Notes: a model not told the origin generated them from the letters alone. A stretch of 64,000 bases of DNA from Pseudomonas sp. 8AS (GCF_902506505.1 NZ_LR733406.1:1227200-1291199), one strand, 5' to 3'. Positions 27,641 through 37,157 are shown, counted from the stretch's first letter. Numbers and translations are program-made.

Positions 27641-28882
27641 ATGAAACAGGTCGTGGTGATAGGTGGTGGTGTTATCGGACTGACCACGGCTTACGCCCTG
27701 ATACAGGCCGGTGCGCGGGTGACACTGCTGGAAGCTGCAAGCAGCGTGGCGCAAGGTTGCAGCTTCGCCAATGGAGGGCAGCTGAGTTATCGCTATGTAT
27801 CGCCTCTGGCCGACGCCCATGTGCCGTGGAAAGCCCTCGCCTGGATGGCCGCCGGTAATCGAAGCCCGCTGAAGTTCGCCCCAACGCTAGATCCTGCTCA
27901 GTGGAAATGGCTGTGGCAGTTTCTGCTGCTCTGCCGGCGCCGCGTGAATGCCCGAAACACCACGCACCTGTTGGCCTTGGCCCTGAAAAGTCGCGAGGTG
28001 TTATCGGCGTGGCAAACACAAGCATCGCTTGCCGATTTTTCCTGGCGTAACAGTGGCAAGCTGGTGCTTTACCGAAAGACGGCGGATTTGCAAACAGCCA
28101 GCCAGCAGTTGTTGGAATCCTCGCAGCAAGTCCTGTCGTCAGATCAATGCCTGGCCCTGGATGGTGCCTTGAAGCACTTGGCAGCTGACGCTTGCGGCGG
28201 CATTTTCACCCCCGGCGATGATGTGGCGGACTGCCATGCATTCTGCCAGGCCGTGCTCCAGCGCTTGTGTGAGGCGCCTACGTTCACCTTGCTGGAAAAC
28301 TGCAGTGTTAATCAGATACGCGTGCAGGCAGGGCTGGCGGCGGCCGTTGTGTCGTCGCAAGGAGATATCCCATGTGACGAGGTGATCCTGGCCAATGGAG
28401 TTGCAGTCGCACAGCTGGCCCGGCAATGGGGCGAGCGCTTGCCCATCTACCCGCTCAAAGGCTACAGCCTGAGCGTGCCGGTCGGCGCCGATCAGGCGGC
28501 GCCCAGCGTGTCCGTCACGGACCTCGACAACAAGATTGTCTATGCCCGCATTGGCGACACGCTGCGCGCCGCCGCAATGGTCGATATCGTCGGCTATGAC
28601 CGCTCTGTTGATGGGCGCCGCATCGCTCACCTGCAGCAGCTTACGCAGCAGGCCTTTCCTCAGTTGCAACTCGGTGGTGATACGCGTGCCTGGGCGGGCC
28701 TGCGACCCGCCACACCCAGCGGGATGCCCATCATCGGTCGCGGCCGCCATCGAAACATCTGGTACAACGCTGGCCATGGCGCCTTGGGCTTCACATTGGC
28801 CGCTGGCTGCGCGCAAATCCTCAGCGAAAGTCTGCTTCAAGGGCGAGAAACCCTCGAATGTCTGTCATTTATCCCGGCATAA
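27641..28882 (+). CDS. dguA: FAD-dependent D-amino acid dehydrogenase, DguA/DadA family
   Basis: A 413-residue flavoprotein. The dinucleotide-binding motif is VVVIGGGVIGLTTAYALIQAGARVTLLE at 4-31. The DadA features are CSFANGGQLSYRYVSPLA, YPLKGYSLSVPV, GLRPATPSGMPIIGR and WYNAGHGALGFTLAAGCAQ. Such enzymes oxidise a D-amino acid to the imino acid and pass electrons to the respiratory chain. In P. aeruginosa DguA acts on D-Glu. The substrate here is inferred from context. It is the first gene of the cluster, and dguB starts 13 bases after its stop. Confidence 0.82.
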   Translation: MKQVVVIGGGVIGLTTAYALIQAGARVTLLEAASSVAQGCSFANGGQLSYRYVSPLADAHVPWKALAWMAAGNRSPLKFAPTLDPAQWKWLWQFLLLCRRRVNARNTTHLLALALKSREVLSAWQTQASLADFSWRNSGKLVLYRKTADLQTASQQLLESSQQVLSSDQCLALDGALKHLAADACGGIFTPGDDVADCHAFCQAVLQRLCEAPTFTLLENCSVNQIRVQAGLAAAVVSSQGDIPCDEVILANGVAVAQLARQWGERLPIYPLKGYSLSVPVGADQAAPSVSVTDLDNKIVYARIGDTLRAAAMVDIVGYDRSVDGRRIAHLQQLTQQAFPQLQLGGDTRAWAGLRPATPSGMPIIGRGRHRNIWYNAGHGALGFTLAAGCAQILSESLLQGRETLECLSFIPA

Positions 28883-28895
28883 GCGAGCGCCAAAC

Positions 28896-29252
28896 ATGAG
28901 CATTACTAGACTCCGATCCAACTCACGCCTTTCTGCAGTGCTTGTCCACAATGGCTTGGTATACCTTTCGGGCCAGGTGCCGGATCAGGTCGATGCCGGT
29001 TGTGAAGCGCAGTGCCTGGAGGTGCTCGGCAAAATTGATGCGCTACTGGCTGAGGCCGGTACCGAGAGGGCGCACCTGCTCTGTGCACAAATATGGCTGA
29101 CCGATATTAACGCGGACTTTGCCGTCTTCAACCACGTCTGGGAGACATGGCTGCAGGGTTGTCCGCCGCCCACCCGTGCAACCGTGCAGAGCCCACTGGC
29201 CAGAGCGGGAGCCAAAGTCGAAGTAATGGTTAGCGCCGCGTTACCGCACTAA
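28896..29252 (+). CDS. dguB: RidA/YjgF family enamine/imine deaminase
   Basis: A 118-residue protein, the standard RidA length. The catalytic-site arginine is in PPTRATVQSPLA (Arg94) and the conserved glutamate in KVEVMV (Glu109). RidA proteins hydrolyse reactive enamine/imine intermediates, which fits removal of the imino acid made by the preceding dehydrogenase. It starts 13 bases downstream of dguA. Confidence 0.85.
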   Translation: MSITRLRSNSRLSAVLVHNGLVYLSGQVPDQVDAGCEAQCLEVLGKIDALLAEAGTERAHLLCAQIWLTDINADFAVFNHVWETWLQGCPPPTRATVQSPLARAGAKVEVMVSAALPH

Positions 29253-29305
29253 GCGAAACAGCCTCTGACGCCGTTTCAGCCTGTTCATACCCGAGGAGAG
29301 TTGTC

Positions 29306-30424
29306 GTGAAAAAGAACAAAAACATGCTGCATCACGCACTGTTGCCCAGCACCTTTATAGCCTTCTGTCTACCCAGCCTGGCTGGGGCTGCCGAGCAGGA
29401 AAAGCTGTATTTCTATACGTGGGCAGATTACATCAGCCCCCAGGTCGTCGAAGCCTTCGAGAAGGACACGGGGATTGACGTGATTCAGCAGGTGTATGAC
29501 TCCATTGAAGTCATGCAGGCAAAGATGCTGACCGGCAACACCGGTTATGACTTGGTGATCACCGCCTCCGATACCTTGGCTCCGCAGATCAAGGCCGGTG
29601 TGTACGCTGAGCTGGATAAAAAGAAACTGGGCAATTACGGCAACCTTGACCCCGAACTCATGGCGAAGATGGCCACGCTGGACCCCGGCAATACCCATGC
29701 GGTGCCTTACCTGTACGGCACCACTGGCGTGGTGTATCAAGAGCAGGCCGTGCGCAAGGCACTCGGCGACCTGCCATGGCCGGAAAACCCGATGAGCCTG
29801 CTGTTCGACCCGCAGTACACCGAGCGGCTCAAACAGTGCGGTCTGAGCCTGATGGATTCGCCCTTCGAAACCCTGCCAGTCACCCTGCACTATCTGGGAC
29901 GCCCCGCGCAAACCGCCACAGAAGCCGATATCAAGGACGCCACTGAGCGGTTAAAGAAGATTCGCCCGGATGTTCGGCAGTTCACTTCGATGATTACGGT
30001 GAACCTGGCCAGCGGCAATTTGTGCGCCGCAATGGGCTACAGTGGGGATGCGGCACTGGGTAACCAGAAGCTCATCGACTCGGGGTCGCCGCTTCGTCTG
30101 AGCTATGCCTATGACCTCAAGCAGGGCACCAAACTGTGGGTGGATAGCTTTGCCATCCCGGCAAGTGCCGCCAATGCCGACAACGCCTTGAAGTTTATCG
30201 ACTACATCCTTCGCCCGGAAAACGCTGCAACCATTGCTAACGAGCTGCGCTATGCCACCCCGAACCTGGCTGCAGCGCCGCTGCTGGATGCGGAATTCCG
30301 ATCCGACGTTTATCAGTACCCGAGCGCTGAAACCAAGCAACGCCTGTTTACTGTCGATCTGGACCAGCAGGAGCAGCGCCGCATGACCCGTGCCTTCAAT
30401 AGCCTGCGTACCACCACGCAGTGA
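29306..30424 (+). CDS. dguC: Periplasmic solute-binding protein of the PotD/PotF (polyamine) family
   Basis: A 372-residue protein with a signal peptide to about residue 29 (cleavage near LAGA-AE). It aligns by eye with PotF along its length: LYFYTWADYISPQVVEAFEK, GYDLVITASDTL, LYGTTGVVYQ, CAAMGYSGDA and LWVDSFAIPA. Ligand-contact positions of PotF appear partly kept (WxDY, the Asp of SGDA, the Asp of VDSF) and partly changed (Trp to Tyr in GYSGD, Phe to Trp before VD). No permease or ATPase gene is nearby, so it may serve a distant ABC system or a sensor. AGGAGAG precedes the start. The stop overlaps the next gene. Confidence 0.8.
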   Translation: MKKNKNMLHHALLPSTFIAFCLPSLAGAAEQEKLYFYTWADYISPQVVEAFEKDTGIDVIQQVYDSIEVMQAKMLTGNTGYDLVITASDTLAPQIKAGVYAELDKKKLGNYGNLDPELMAKMATLDPGNTHAVPYLYGTTGVVYQEQAVRKALGDLPWPENPMSLLFDPQYTERLKQCGLSLMDSPFETLPVTLHYLGRPAQTATEADIKDATERLKKIRPDVRQFTSMITVNLASGNLCAAMGYSGDAALGNQKLIDSGSPLRLSYAYDLKQGTKLWVDSFAIPASAANADNALKFIDYILRPENAATIANELRYATPNLAAAPLLDAEFRSDVYQYPSAETKQRLFTVDLDQQEQRRMTRAFNSLRTTTQ

Positions 30425-31641
30425 CAAGCGGGGCCGCACGCTGGGAAGCACTGTGCCGGCAGATGCAAGGGTGTGCGGCGCACCCTCTTGCATCGCTTGG
30501 TGTCTGTGTCATTCAAGACGGGCGCGTGGTGTATCGCGGCGCCTATGGGCATTCCCACTTTGGCCTTGATGGGCGCTTTGGCGAGGCGCTTTTCAGTAGT
30601 GCGCAGCTGATGCGGATCGCCTCAGTGTCCAAGCTGGTGACAGCCTTGGCACTGGCTCCGCTGCTGGAGTCAGGCCAAGTCTCGCTGCAGCAGGATCTCA
30701 GCGAACTGCTTGGCCAGCCTATCCGCCATCCCGATTTGCCCCATGAGCCGATTCGTCTTAGTCATCTGCTCTCCCACACCAGCTTGCTTGCCGACAGCGC
30801 GCGCTATAGCGTCCCGCTGCAACAGCCGCTGCTCCCTCTTCTGCGCGACTCTGGGCGCTGGCTGAGTGCGCAACAGTACCGGCCGGGGACGTGCTTCAAC
30901 TACTGCAACCTCAACTATGGCCTATTGGCCTGCGTGATGGAGCGGATCACGGGTGTGCGCTTTGACCAGTACCTTAAGCAGGTATTGCTTGAGCCGCTGG
31001 GTATCCCCGGTGGCTTTAACGTTGCAGCGTTCTCGCAGGCCGAGATTGAACAGCTTGCGCCTGTGCATCAGTGGCAGGCCGGGGCATGGGTGCCGCAGAT
31101 TGATCTCTGGCAAGGGCGCGTGCCCCGTCTGGAAGAGTTGCCCAGTGAAAATCCGGACGTTGGCCTGACCGCAACAGCCACCGCCGATGGGCCGTGGCTG
31201 GGCGAAAGTTACGTGCTGGGCAGCAATGGCTCGGCGTTCTCGCCCCAGGGCGGATTGCGTACTTCGCTGGAGGGTTTAGCCGCGCTTGCTCTGGGCATAC
31301 TGGATGACGCCCGTATAAGTCGCCATGCGGCATTACTCGATCAGCCATCCTGGCAAGCCGAAAACGGCCAGAAAGAGGATGACTGTGACGGGCTGTTCAG
31401 CCTGGCCACGCTTGGCAGTCACCGGGTTGCGCTACCTGACGATGACTACCTGTGGGGGCATGCGGGGGCGGCCTATGGATTGCTGTCGGGCCTTTACCTG
31501 CATCGGCAAAGTCGATCAGCCTTGGTCTGGTTGATCGGCGGGACCAACCCGCAGGATCCCTATCTGGCCAACACCCGCCCCCACAAGGGATTCAGTCAGT
31601 GGGAAGCTTCGTTGTTAAAGCTGTTCATCGAGCAGCTTTAA
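30421..31641 (+). CDS. Serine hydrolase, beta-lactamase/class C family
   Basis: A 406-residue protein with all three serine-hydrolase motifs: S68-V-S-K71 (RIASVSKLVTAL), Y161-C-N163 (FNYCNLNYGLLA) and H347-A-G349 (WGHAGAAYG) in place of KTG. The first 40 residues show no signal peptide, so it should be cytoplasmic, unlike true beta-lactamases. It starts at GTG within GTGA, overlapping the dguC stop, which implies translational coupling. Relatives include D-aminopeptidases, esterases and amidases. Context suggests a hydrolase releasing a D-amino acid from an amide or peptide, which is inference. Confidence 0.8.
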   Translation: MTSGAARWEALCRQMQGCAAHPLASLGVCVIQDGRVVYRGAYGHSHFGLDGRFGEALFSSAQLMRIASVSKLVTALALAPLLESGQVSLQQDLSELLGQPIRHPDLPHEPIRLSHLLSHTSLLADSARYSVPLQQPLLPLLRDSGRWLSAQQYRPGTCFNYCNLNYGLLACVMERITGVRFDQYLKQVLLEPLGIPGGFNVAAFSQAEIEQLAPVHQWQAGAWVPQIDLWQGRVPRLEELPSENPDVGLTATATADGPWLGESYVLGSNGSAFSPQGGLRTSLEGLAALALGILDDARISRHAALLDQPSWQAENGQKEDDCDGLFSLATLGSHRVALPDDDYLWGHAGAAYGLLSGLYLHRQSRSALVWLIGGTNPQDPYLANTRPHKGFSQWEASLLKLFIEQL

Positions 31642-31710
31642 CGGGAGCTTAAACTGCAGCGTGAGTCGCCCTGGATTTGCCTGCCGGGGCCCCACAAGTC
31701 GGCGCAGACG

Positions 31711-32388
31711 TCAGCGAGCGCCAAACACCTTCTTCGCCAGGCTGGTGGCCGCTTCGGCCGGGTTTTCGCGGATGCTCGCCTCCTGTTCGGCGATCATCTT
31801 GAACAGGCCGTCCAGCGCCTGCTCGGTGACGTAGTTCTCCACGTTGGCACTTTTCGCATCGACCACGCCCAGGGCTGCGGCCTGGCCGGCGAAGGCGTTG
31901 TACTGCTGGACCACGCCGACCCGGTCGGTGGCCTGCTTGACGATCGGCAGGAACTTGGCGCGGATCTGCTCGCGGCTGGTCTTGTTCAGGTACTGGGTGG
32001 CGGCATCGTTCGGCCCGGCGAGGATGCTCTTGGCGTCGCTGACCGTCATCTTCTTCACCGCATCCACCAGCAGCGCCTGGGCCTGCGGCACGGCCGCCTC
32101 GGCGGCCTGGTTCATGCTGGCTTCGAGCTGGTCGACCTGCTCGCCCATGCCCATCATCTTCATGGTCTTGGCCGCCTTGCCGAGCTTGCCCGGCAGTTCG
32201 ATGCGCACGTCCTCGTTGTCGCTGAAGCCGCCGGGCTTGCCCAGTTGCTGCACGGCGACCTGCGCGCCCTGGGTCAGGGCATCCTTGAGCCCGCTGCTGG
32301 CGTCGGTCTGGCTGAGGTCGGCGAGGGACAGGGCGAAGGCATTGGCGGACAACAGCAGGCCGGCGGCCAGGGCGGTGAGGCGGAGCAT
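31711..32388 (-). CDS. DUF4197 domain protein, exported
   Basis: A 225-residue protein with a signal peptide (MLRLTALAAGLLLSANAFA, cleavage near AFA-LS). The mature part is helical: SSGLKDALTQGAQVAVQQLG, IELPGKLGKAAKTMKMMGMG and YLNKTSREQIRAKFLPIVKQA, all DUF4197 hallmarks. It has no lipobox, so it is probably free in the periplasm. Function unknown. It is convergent with the serine-hydrolase gene and marks the return to core-like sequence. Confidence 0.85.
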   Translation of the reverse strand: MLRLTALAAGLLLSANAFALSLADLSQTDASSGLKDALTQGAQVAVQQLGKPGGFSDNEDVRIELPGKLGKAAKTMKMMGMGEQVDQLEASMNQAAEAAVPQAQALLVDAVKKMTVSDAKSILAGPNDAATQYLNKTSREQIRAKFLPIVKQATDRVGVVQQYNAFAGQAAALGVVDAKSANVENYVTEQALDGLFKMIAEQEASIRENPAEAATSLAKKVFGAR

Positions 32389-32458
32389 GGGGCTTTCCTT
32401 ATGGCGGTGGGGATCAGGCGAGCTTAGCGGACTGGGGCAGCGGCGCCAAACCGCCTGC

Positions 32459-33421
32459 TCAGGGGCTGGTGGCCTCGGCAGGCGGCTGGCGGGTGAACAC
32501 CAGGGCCTTCAGGGCGCTGCCTTCGCTGATATCGGCGAATTCCGGCGGGTTGTCCAGGCGCTCGACGAAGCGCAGGCCGGGCGCCTCGCGGGCCATGCCG
32601 TCGATCAGGAAGTCGGGGCCGATGCTCGGGTCGTTGAAACAGGCCAGTACGCTGCCGCTGGCGCCGAGCAGGTCCGGCAGGCGGCGCAGGATCTTCTGGT
32701 AGTCCTTGGTCAGGACGAAGCTGCCCTTCTGGAACGAGGGCGGGTCGATGATGATCAGGTCGTAGGGCGCGTACTTCTTCAGCTTGCTCCAGGACTTGAA
32801 CAGCTCGTGGCCGAGGAAGCTGACGCGGCTGAGGTCATGCCGGTTCAGCCGGTGATTGTCCCGGCCGCGGCTGAGGGCCGCCTTGGCCATGTCCAGGTTG
32901 ACCACCTGCTCGGCGCCGCCGGCGATGGCGGCGACGGAGAAGCCGCAGGTGTAGGCGAAGAGGTTCAGCACGCGCTTGCCCGCCGCCCGTTCCTGGACCC
33001 AGCGCCGGCCATGGCGCATGTCGAGGAACAGTCCGGTGTTCTGGAACCGGCCCAGGTCCAGCTGGAAGCGCAGGCCGTTCTCGACCACCACGCAGCCTTC
33101 CAGCGGCTCGCCCAGCAGCCACTGCGCGCCATTGTCCTGGCGGTAGCGGTGCTGCAGCAGCAGGCTGTGCGCCCCGCACTGTTGCCAGGCGGGGGCGGCG
33201 GTCAGCGCCAGCAGCATGGCCTCCAGGGCGCTCAGCTCGTCCGCCTCGGGCTGGCGAAACAGCGCCACCAGCAGCACGCCCTGCAGCCAGTCGACGGTCA
33301 GCTGTTCGAGCCCCGGCCAGCAGCGGCCGCGGCCGTGGAACAGGCGCCGCACTTCGCCGGGTGGCGGGCTCAGGGCCGAGAGCAGGTGCTGGTGCAGGGT
33401 GGCGAGGGCGGCTGGGTTCAT
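32459..33421 (-). CDS. SAM-dependent methyltransferase, RlmI/RlmK-like
   Basis: A 320-residue protein. The SAM-binding motif is VLNLFAYTCGFSVAAIAGGA near residue 150, followed by VVNLDMAKAALSRGRDNHRLN and motif IV LIIIDPPSFQKGSF. This matches the class I rRNA large-subunit cytosine methyltransferase family. The N-terminal PUA domain of RlmI is absent, so the exact target (23S rRNA or other) is uncertain. A GC hairpin at 33466-33491 lies between it and plsB. Confidence 0.85.
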   Translation of the reverse strand: MNPAALATLHQHLLSALSPPPGEVRRLFHGRGRCWPGLEQLTVDWLQGVLLVALFRQPEADELSALEAMLLALTAAPAWQQCGAHSLLLQHRYRQDNGAQWLLGEPLEGCVVVENGLRFQLDLGRFQNTGLFLDMRHGRRWVQERAAGKRVLNLFAYTCGFSVAAIAGGAEQVVNLDMAKAALSRGRDNHRLNRHDLSRVSFLGHELFKSWSKLKKYAPYDLIIIDPPSFQKGSFVLTKDYQKILRRLPDLLGASGSVLACFNDPSIGPDFLIDGMAREAPGLRFVERLDNPPEFADISEGSALKALVFTRQPPAEATSP

Positions 33422-33465
33422 CGCTGATCGTTACCGGTGTCTGAGATAAAGGGGCTGTGGAAGCG

Positions 33466-33491
33466 ACAAGGGCCGCAGTGGCGGCCCTTGT
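33466..33491 (-). terminator. Hairpin downstream of plsB
   Basis: ACAAGGGCCGC (33466-33476) and GCGGCCCTTGT (33481-33491) form a perfect 11-base-pair stem. It lies 20 bases past the plsB stop codon on the minus strand, with no T run. Confidence 0.55.
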
Positions 33492-33510
33492 CTGTGCATG
33501 CGCTGGCGGG

Positions 33511-35997
33511 TCAGACCGCGTCGTCGCCATCTTCGCCGCGTTGCAGCGCCACCTGGCGGATCGACAGGCGGATCTCCGCCGGCAGCACGCGCTTGGCCGC
33601 GCCTTCGGCCAGTTCGGCCAGCTGCGGGTGGTGGCTGAGCTTGCCGGCGCTGTCCTGGCGCAGCACGCCTTCGTCCAGCAGGGTCTGGATGAAGTGGCGG
33701 AACAGGCTCTTGTCGAAGAACTCCGGGGCGTTCAGGCCATGCAGGATCGACAGGCGCTGGGCCATGACCACGCAGAGGTTCTCCAGCTCCTCGGCCGACA
33801 GCACGTTCTGCCCGGCGTTGCTCAGCAGGGCGGTGGCCATGTAGAAGCGCTGCAGGGTCTGCACGATGGCGCGGGCCAGCAGGGTGAGCAGGACGAACTG
33901 GCGCGAGCTCGGTGCCGGGCGGATGTACAGGTCGTCTTCCTGGCGCAGCAGGCCCTGTTCGACGAAGGCGGCCAGCCACTGATCCACGACTGATTCCAGC
34001 TCTTCCCGTTTCCAGCGGATAAACAGCTCGGACTGCAGGTACGGATACAGCGCCGTGGTGTAGCGCAGGATCTGTTCGCGGCTCATCCGCGAGCTGCTCT
34101 GGAAGAAGCTCGCCAGCAGCGCCGGCAGGGCGAAGATGTGCAGCACGTTGTTGCGGTAGTAGGTCATCAGGACGGCGTTCTGCTCGTCCAGATAGAGGAT
34201 CTTGCCCAGCGCGTCCTTCTGCTCGGCCAGCAGGTCCATGCTCTGCACGTAGCGGATCAGCGCCGCGCCATCGCCTTGCGGCAGGGTCGCGTGGGGCGAG
34301 TAGGGCACCTGGCGCAGCAGCGCCAGATAGAGGTCGAGCACCCGTACCAGGCTCTTCTCGTCCAGTGCCAGCTTAGCCGTCGAGAGCAGGGCCAGGCCGA
34401 CCAGGTTGACCGGGTTGACCGCGGCGGCCTCGTTGAGGTGCTGGGCCACGCGCTCGCCGAGGCGGTTGGTGGCGGCGTTCAGCCAGTCCGGGCGGAACTG
34501 CGGGCCATGGTCCTGGCTGCGCCAGTCCGGCTGCTCGGCGTCGAGGAACTCAGCCAGCTTGATCGGCTCGCCGAAGTTGACCCAGACGCTGCCGAAGCGC
34601 TGTTTACGGATGGCGCTGATGACCTTGAAGATGTCGAAGATCGACTCCTTCTTCTTCGCCGCGCCGCGCAGCTCGCCCAGGTAGGTGCGGCCTTCGAGCA
34701 CGCGCTCGTAACCGATGTAGACCGGCACGAACACCACCGGCAGGCGGTTGGAGCGCAGGAAGCTGCGCAGGGTGATGGCCAGCATGCCGGTCTTCGGCTG
34801 CAGCATGCGCCCGGTGCGCGAGCGGCCGCCCTCGACGAAGTACTCCACCGGGAAACCGCGGCTGAACAATGTGTGCAGGTATTCGTTGAACACCGCGGTG
34901 TACAGCGGGTTGCCCTTGAAAGTGCGGCGCATGAAGAAGGCGCCGCCGCGGCGCAGCAGGCCGCCGATCACCGGCATATTGAGGTTGATCCCAGCGGCGA
35001 TATGCGGCGGGGTCAGGCCGTTGCGGAACAGCAGGTAGGACAGCAGCAGGTAGTCGATATGGCTGCGGTGGCAGGGCACATAGATCACCTCGTGGCCGTG
35101 GGCCACTTCGCGTACGGCGTCGATATGGTTGACCTGGATGCCTTCATACAGCTTGTTCCAGAACCAGCTGAGCACTGTTTCGAGGAAGCGGATGGCGGTG
35201 TAGGTGTAGTCCGAGGCAATTTCGTTGCCGTAGCGCAGGGCCTGGGCCTCGGCTTTCTCCACGCTGATCTTCTCGCGTTCGACTTCGTCGAGGATCGCCT
35301 GGCGTACCTGCGGGCCGTGGATCAGGCCCTTGACCAGGTTGCGCCGGTGCGACACGTCGGGGCCGATCACCGCTGCCTTCTGGTTGCGGAAGTGCACGCG
35401 CAGGATGCGCTGGGCCATGCGCTGGGTGCGCTGCAGGCCCTTGTCCTGGGCCAGCAGCTCGCGCAGGTGGATCGGCGCGGAGAACTGCACGCGGGTCTTG
35501 CGGCCGAGAATCAGGATGCTGACCAGCTTGCGCAGGCGCCCGGTGACGGCCCAGCTGTCGGCGAACAGCAGTTTCCAGGCGCTGGTCTCGCGGTCCGGCG
35601 ACTGGCCCCAGAACACGCTGACCGGGATGATCTGCGCGTCGTCCACCGCATTGCGCTCGAGGGCGGCGAGGGTGCGCACCAGTGCCGGCGGCGCGCCGCG
35701 CTTGTCATGGCCGCCGAACCAGCCCGGCTCGGGCGTCAGGTAGAAGAAGGCGGCAGGCTCGATCTGCTCGCCGATGGTGACCGGCAGCACCGGGCGCGGC
35801 AGGCCGGCCTTGCGGCATTCCGTGTCGACCACCGCCAGGTCGCTCGCCGAGGGCTGCTGCAGCACGTAGAACACCGGCTTGCTGCGATCCAGCTTGAGGG
35901 TGAAGGCGGACTGGTTGATGGTTTCCGAGCGCACCCACAGATAGAGGACGCGGCGCAGGGCACCAAAGGCGAGACGGCGGAAGGGCGAGCGGGTCAT
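33511..35997 (-). CDS. plsB: Glycerol-3-phosphate O-acyltransferase
   Basis: An 828-residue inner membrane enzyme that makes lysophosphatidic acid, the first step of phospholipid synthesis. The HX4D catalytic motif is [16 protein letters not shown] near residue 310. Further acyltransferase blocks are [29 protein letters not shown] and [16 protein letters not shown] 35997 is preferred to an upstream in-frame TTG. It is divergent from the ABC operon. Confidence 0.96.
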   Translation of the reverse strand: MTRSPFRRLAFGALRRVLYLWVRSETINQSAFTLKLDRSKPVFYVLQQPSASDLAVVDTECRKAGLPRPVLPVTIGEQIEPAAFFYLTPEPGWFGGHDKRGAPPALVRTLAALERNAVDDAQIIPVSVFWGQSPDRETSAWKLLFADSWAVTGRLRKLVSILILGRKTRVQFSAPIHLRELLAQDKGLQRTQRMAQRILRVHFRNQKAAVIGPDVSHRRNLVKGLIHGPQVRQAILDEVEREKISVEKAEAQALRYGNEIASDYTYTAIRFLETVLSWFWNKLYEGIQVNHIDAVREVAHGHEVIYVPCHRSHIDYLLLSYLLFRNGLTPPHIAAGINLNMPVIGGLLRRGGAFFMRRTFKGNPLYTAVFNEYLHTLFSRGFPVEYFVEGGRSRTGRMLQPKTGMLAITLRSFLRSNRLPVVFVPVYIGYERVLEGRTYLGELRGAAKKKESIFDIFKVISAIRKQRFGSVWVNFGEPIKLAEFLDAEQPDWRSQDHGPQFRPDWLNAATNRLGERVAQHLNEAAAVNPVNLVGLALLSTAKLALDEKSLVRVLDLYLALLRQVPYSPHATLPQGDGAALIRYVQSMDLLAEQKDALGKILYLDEQNAVLMTYYRNNVLHIFALPALLASFFQSSSRMSREQILRYTTALYPYLQSELFIRWKREELESVVDQWLAAFVEQGLLRQEDDLYIRPAPSSRQFVLLTLLARAIVQTLQRFYMATALLSNAGQNVLSAEELENLCVVMAQRLSILHGLNAPEFFDKSLFRHFIQTLLDEGVLRQDSAGKLSHHPQLAELAEGAAKRVLPAEIRLSIRQVALQRGEDGDDAV

Positions 35998-36130
35998 ACG
36001 GACTCTGCGGGGCAATCAAGCGAGCATTTGCTCGGGGGCGCTAGTTTGCCGCATCACCCGCCGCGCGGCAAAACCGATATGGCGCCGACAGGCGGGAAAA
36101 AACCGGCAACTTTTCGCAGGCAATGCGGTC

Positions 36131-36160
36131 TTGCATTGCCGACGACCGACTCCTTATAGT
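36131..36160 (+). promoter_or_regulatory. Promoter of the ABC/GldG operon
   Basis: TTGCAT (36131-36136), an 18-base spacer and TATAGT (36155-36160), 74 bases before the ATG of the ATPase gene. A good sigma-70 match. Confidence 0.6.
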
Positions 36161-36233
36161 CCGGCCGGCATTTATCGGGCCCGTTTCACGCGCGGCGTGG
36201 CGCGGCGGGCCTTTATCGCGATGGTGAGAGGCC

Positions 36234-37157
36234 ATGATCGAAATAAGAAACCTGACCAAGCGTTTTGCGGGACACACGGCCGTCGACGGCCTGTCGTTCG
36301 GCGTCCAGCAGGGGGAAGTGCTGGGCTTTCTCGGCCCCAACGGGGCCGGCAAATCCACCACCATGAAGATGTTGACCGGGTTCCTCGCGCCGACTTCCGG
36401 CACGGCGAGCATCCTCGGCTGCGACATCCAGCGCCAGACCCTCAAGGCCCAGCAGCAGATCGGCTACCTGCCGGAAGGCGCGCCGTGCTACGGCGACATG
36501 ACGGTGCGTGGCTTCCTCGAATTCATCGCCGAGGTGCGCGGCTTCCGCGGCGCCGAGAAGCAGCAGCGGGTGCAGCGCGCGGTCGGCCAGGTGGAGCTGG
36601 ACAAGGTCCTCGGCCAGTCCATCGACACCCTGTCCAAGGGCTTCAAGCGCCGCGTCGGCCTGGCCCAGGCGATCCTGCATGATCCCAAGGTGCTGATCCT
36701 CGACGAGCCCACCGACGGCCTCGACCCGAACCAGAAGCACCAGGTGCGCGGGCTGATCCAGAGCCTGGCCCAGGACAAGATCGTGATCATCTCCACCCAC
36801 ATCCTCGAAGAAGTCAGCGCCGTGTGCACCCGCGCCGTGGTGATCGCGTCCGGCAAGCTGGTCGCCGACGGCACGCCGCTGGAGCTGGAGAGCCGCTCGC
36901 GCTACCACCAGGCCGTCACCCTGGTCAGCCGCGGCGAGCTGGACAAGGCCGCCCTGGCCGCCCTGCCGGGCGTGGCCGGGGTCGAGGAGAATCGCAGCGA
37001 GCACAGCCTCACCGTGCTGGCCCAGCCGGGCCAGGTGATCTTCCCGCAGGTCAACGCGCTGATTCACCAGCGCGGCTGGCACGTGGAGGAACTGGACGTG
37101 GAGCGCGGCCGCCTCGATGAAGTTTTCCGCAGCCTGACCCGGGGAGAAGCCGCATGA
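36234..37157 (+). CDS. ABC transporter ATP-binding protein (GldA-like)
   Basis: A 307-residue ATPase. Walker A is GPNGAGKST at 34-42, the signature is LSKGFKRRVGLAQA and Walker B is VLILDEPTDGLDPNQ. The C-terminal 70 residues (VTLVSRGELDKAALAAL onward) form the extra domain common in ABC-2-type exporters. The stop overlaps the permease start by four bases (ATGA), so translation is coupled. With the next two genes it forms a Gld-like export system of unknown substrate. No gliding genes are near, so motility is not implied. Confidence 0.9.
   Translation: MIEIRNLTKRFAGHTAVDGLSFGVQQGEVLGFLGPNGAGKSTTMKMLTGFLAPTSGTASILGCDIQRQTLKAQQQIGYLPEGAPCYGDMTVRGFLEFIAEVRGFRGAEKQQRVQRAVGQVELDKVLGQSIDTLSKGFKRRVGLAQAILHDPKVLILDEPTDGLDPNQKHQVRGLIQSLAQDKIVIISTHILEEVSAVCTRAVVIASGKLVADGTPLELESRSRYHQAVTLVSRGELDKAALAALPGVAGVEENRSEHSLTVLAQPGQVIFPQVNALIHQRGWHVEELDVERGRLDEVFRSLTRGEAA

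Noticed and set aside
30466..30484. GGGTGTGCGGCGCACCC, resembling the GGTGCGC hairpin family
   Set aside because: It lies inside the serine-hydrolase coding region, has a mismatch and a different spacing, so it is not counted as a copy.
28882..31727. The 15-base sequence AGCGAGCGCCAAACA occurs at 28882-28896 and 31713-31727, suggesting island-flanking direct repeats
   Set aside because: One copy lies inside the gene cluster at the dguB start, the other is the conserved end of the DUF4197 coding sequence; an exact 15-base match is expected by chance in a 64 kb GC-rich window.
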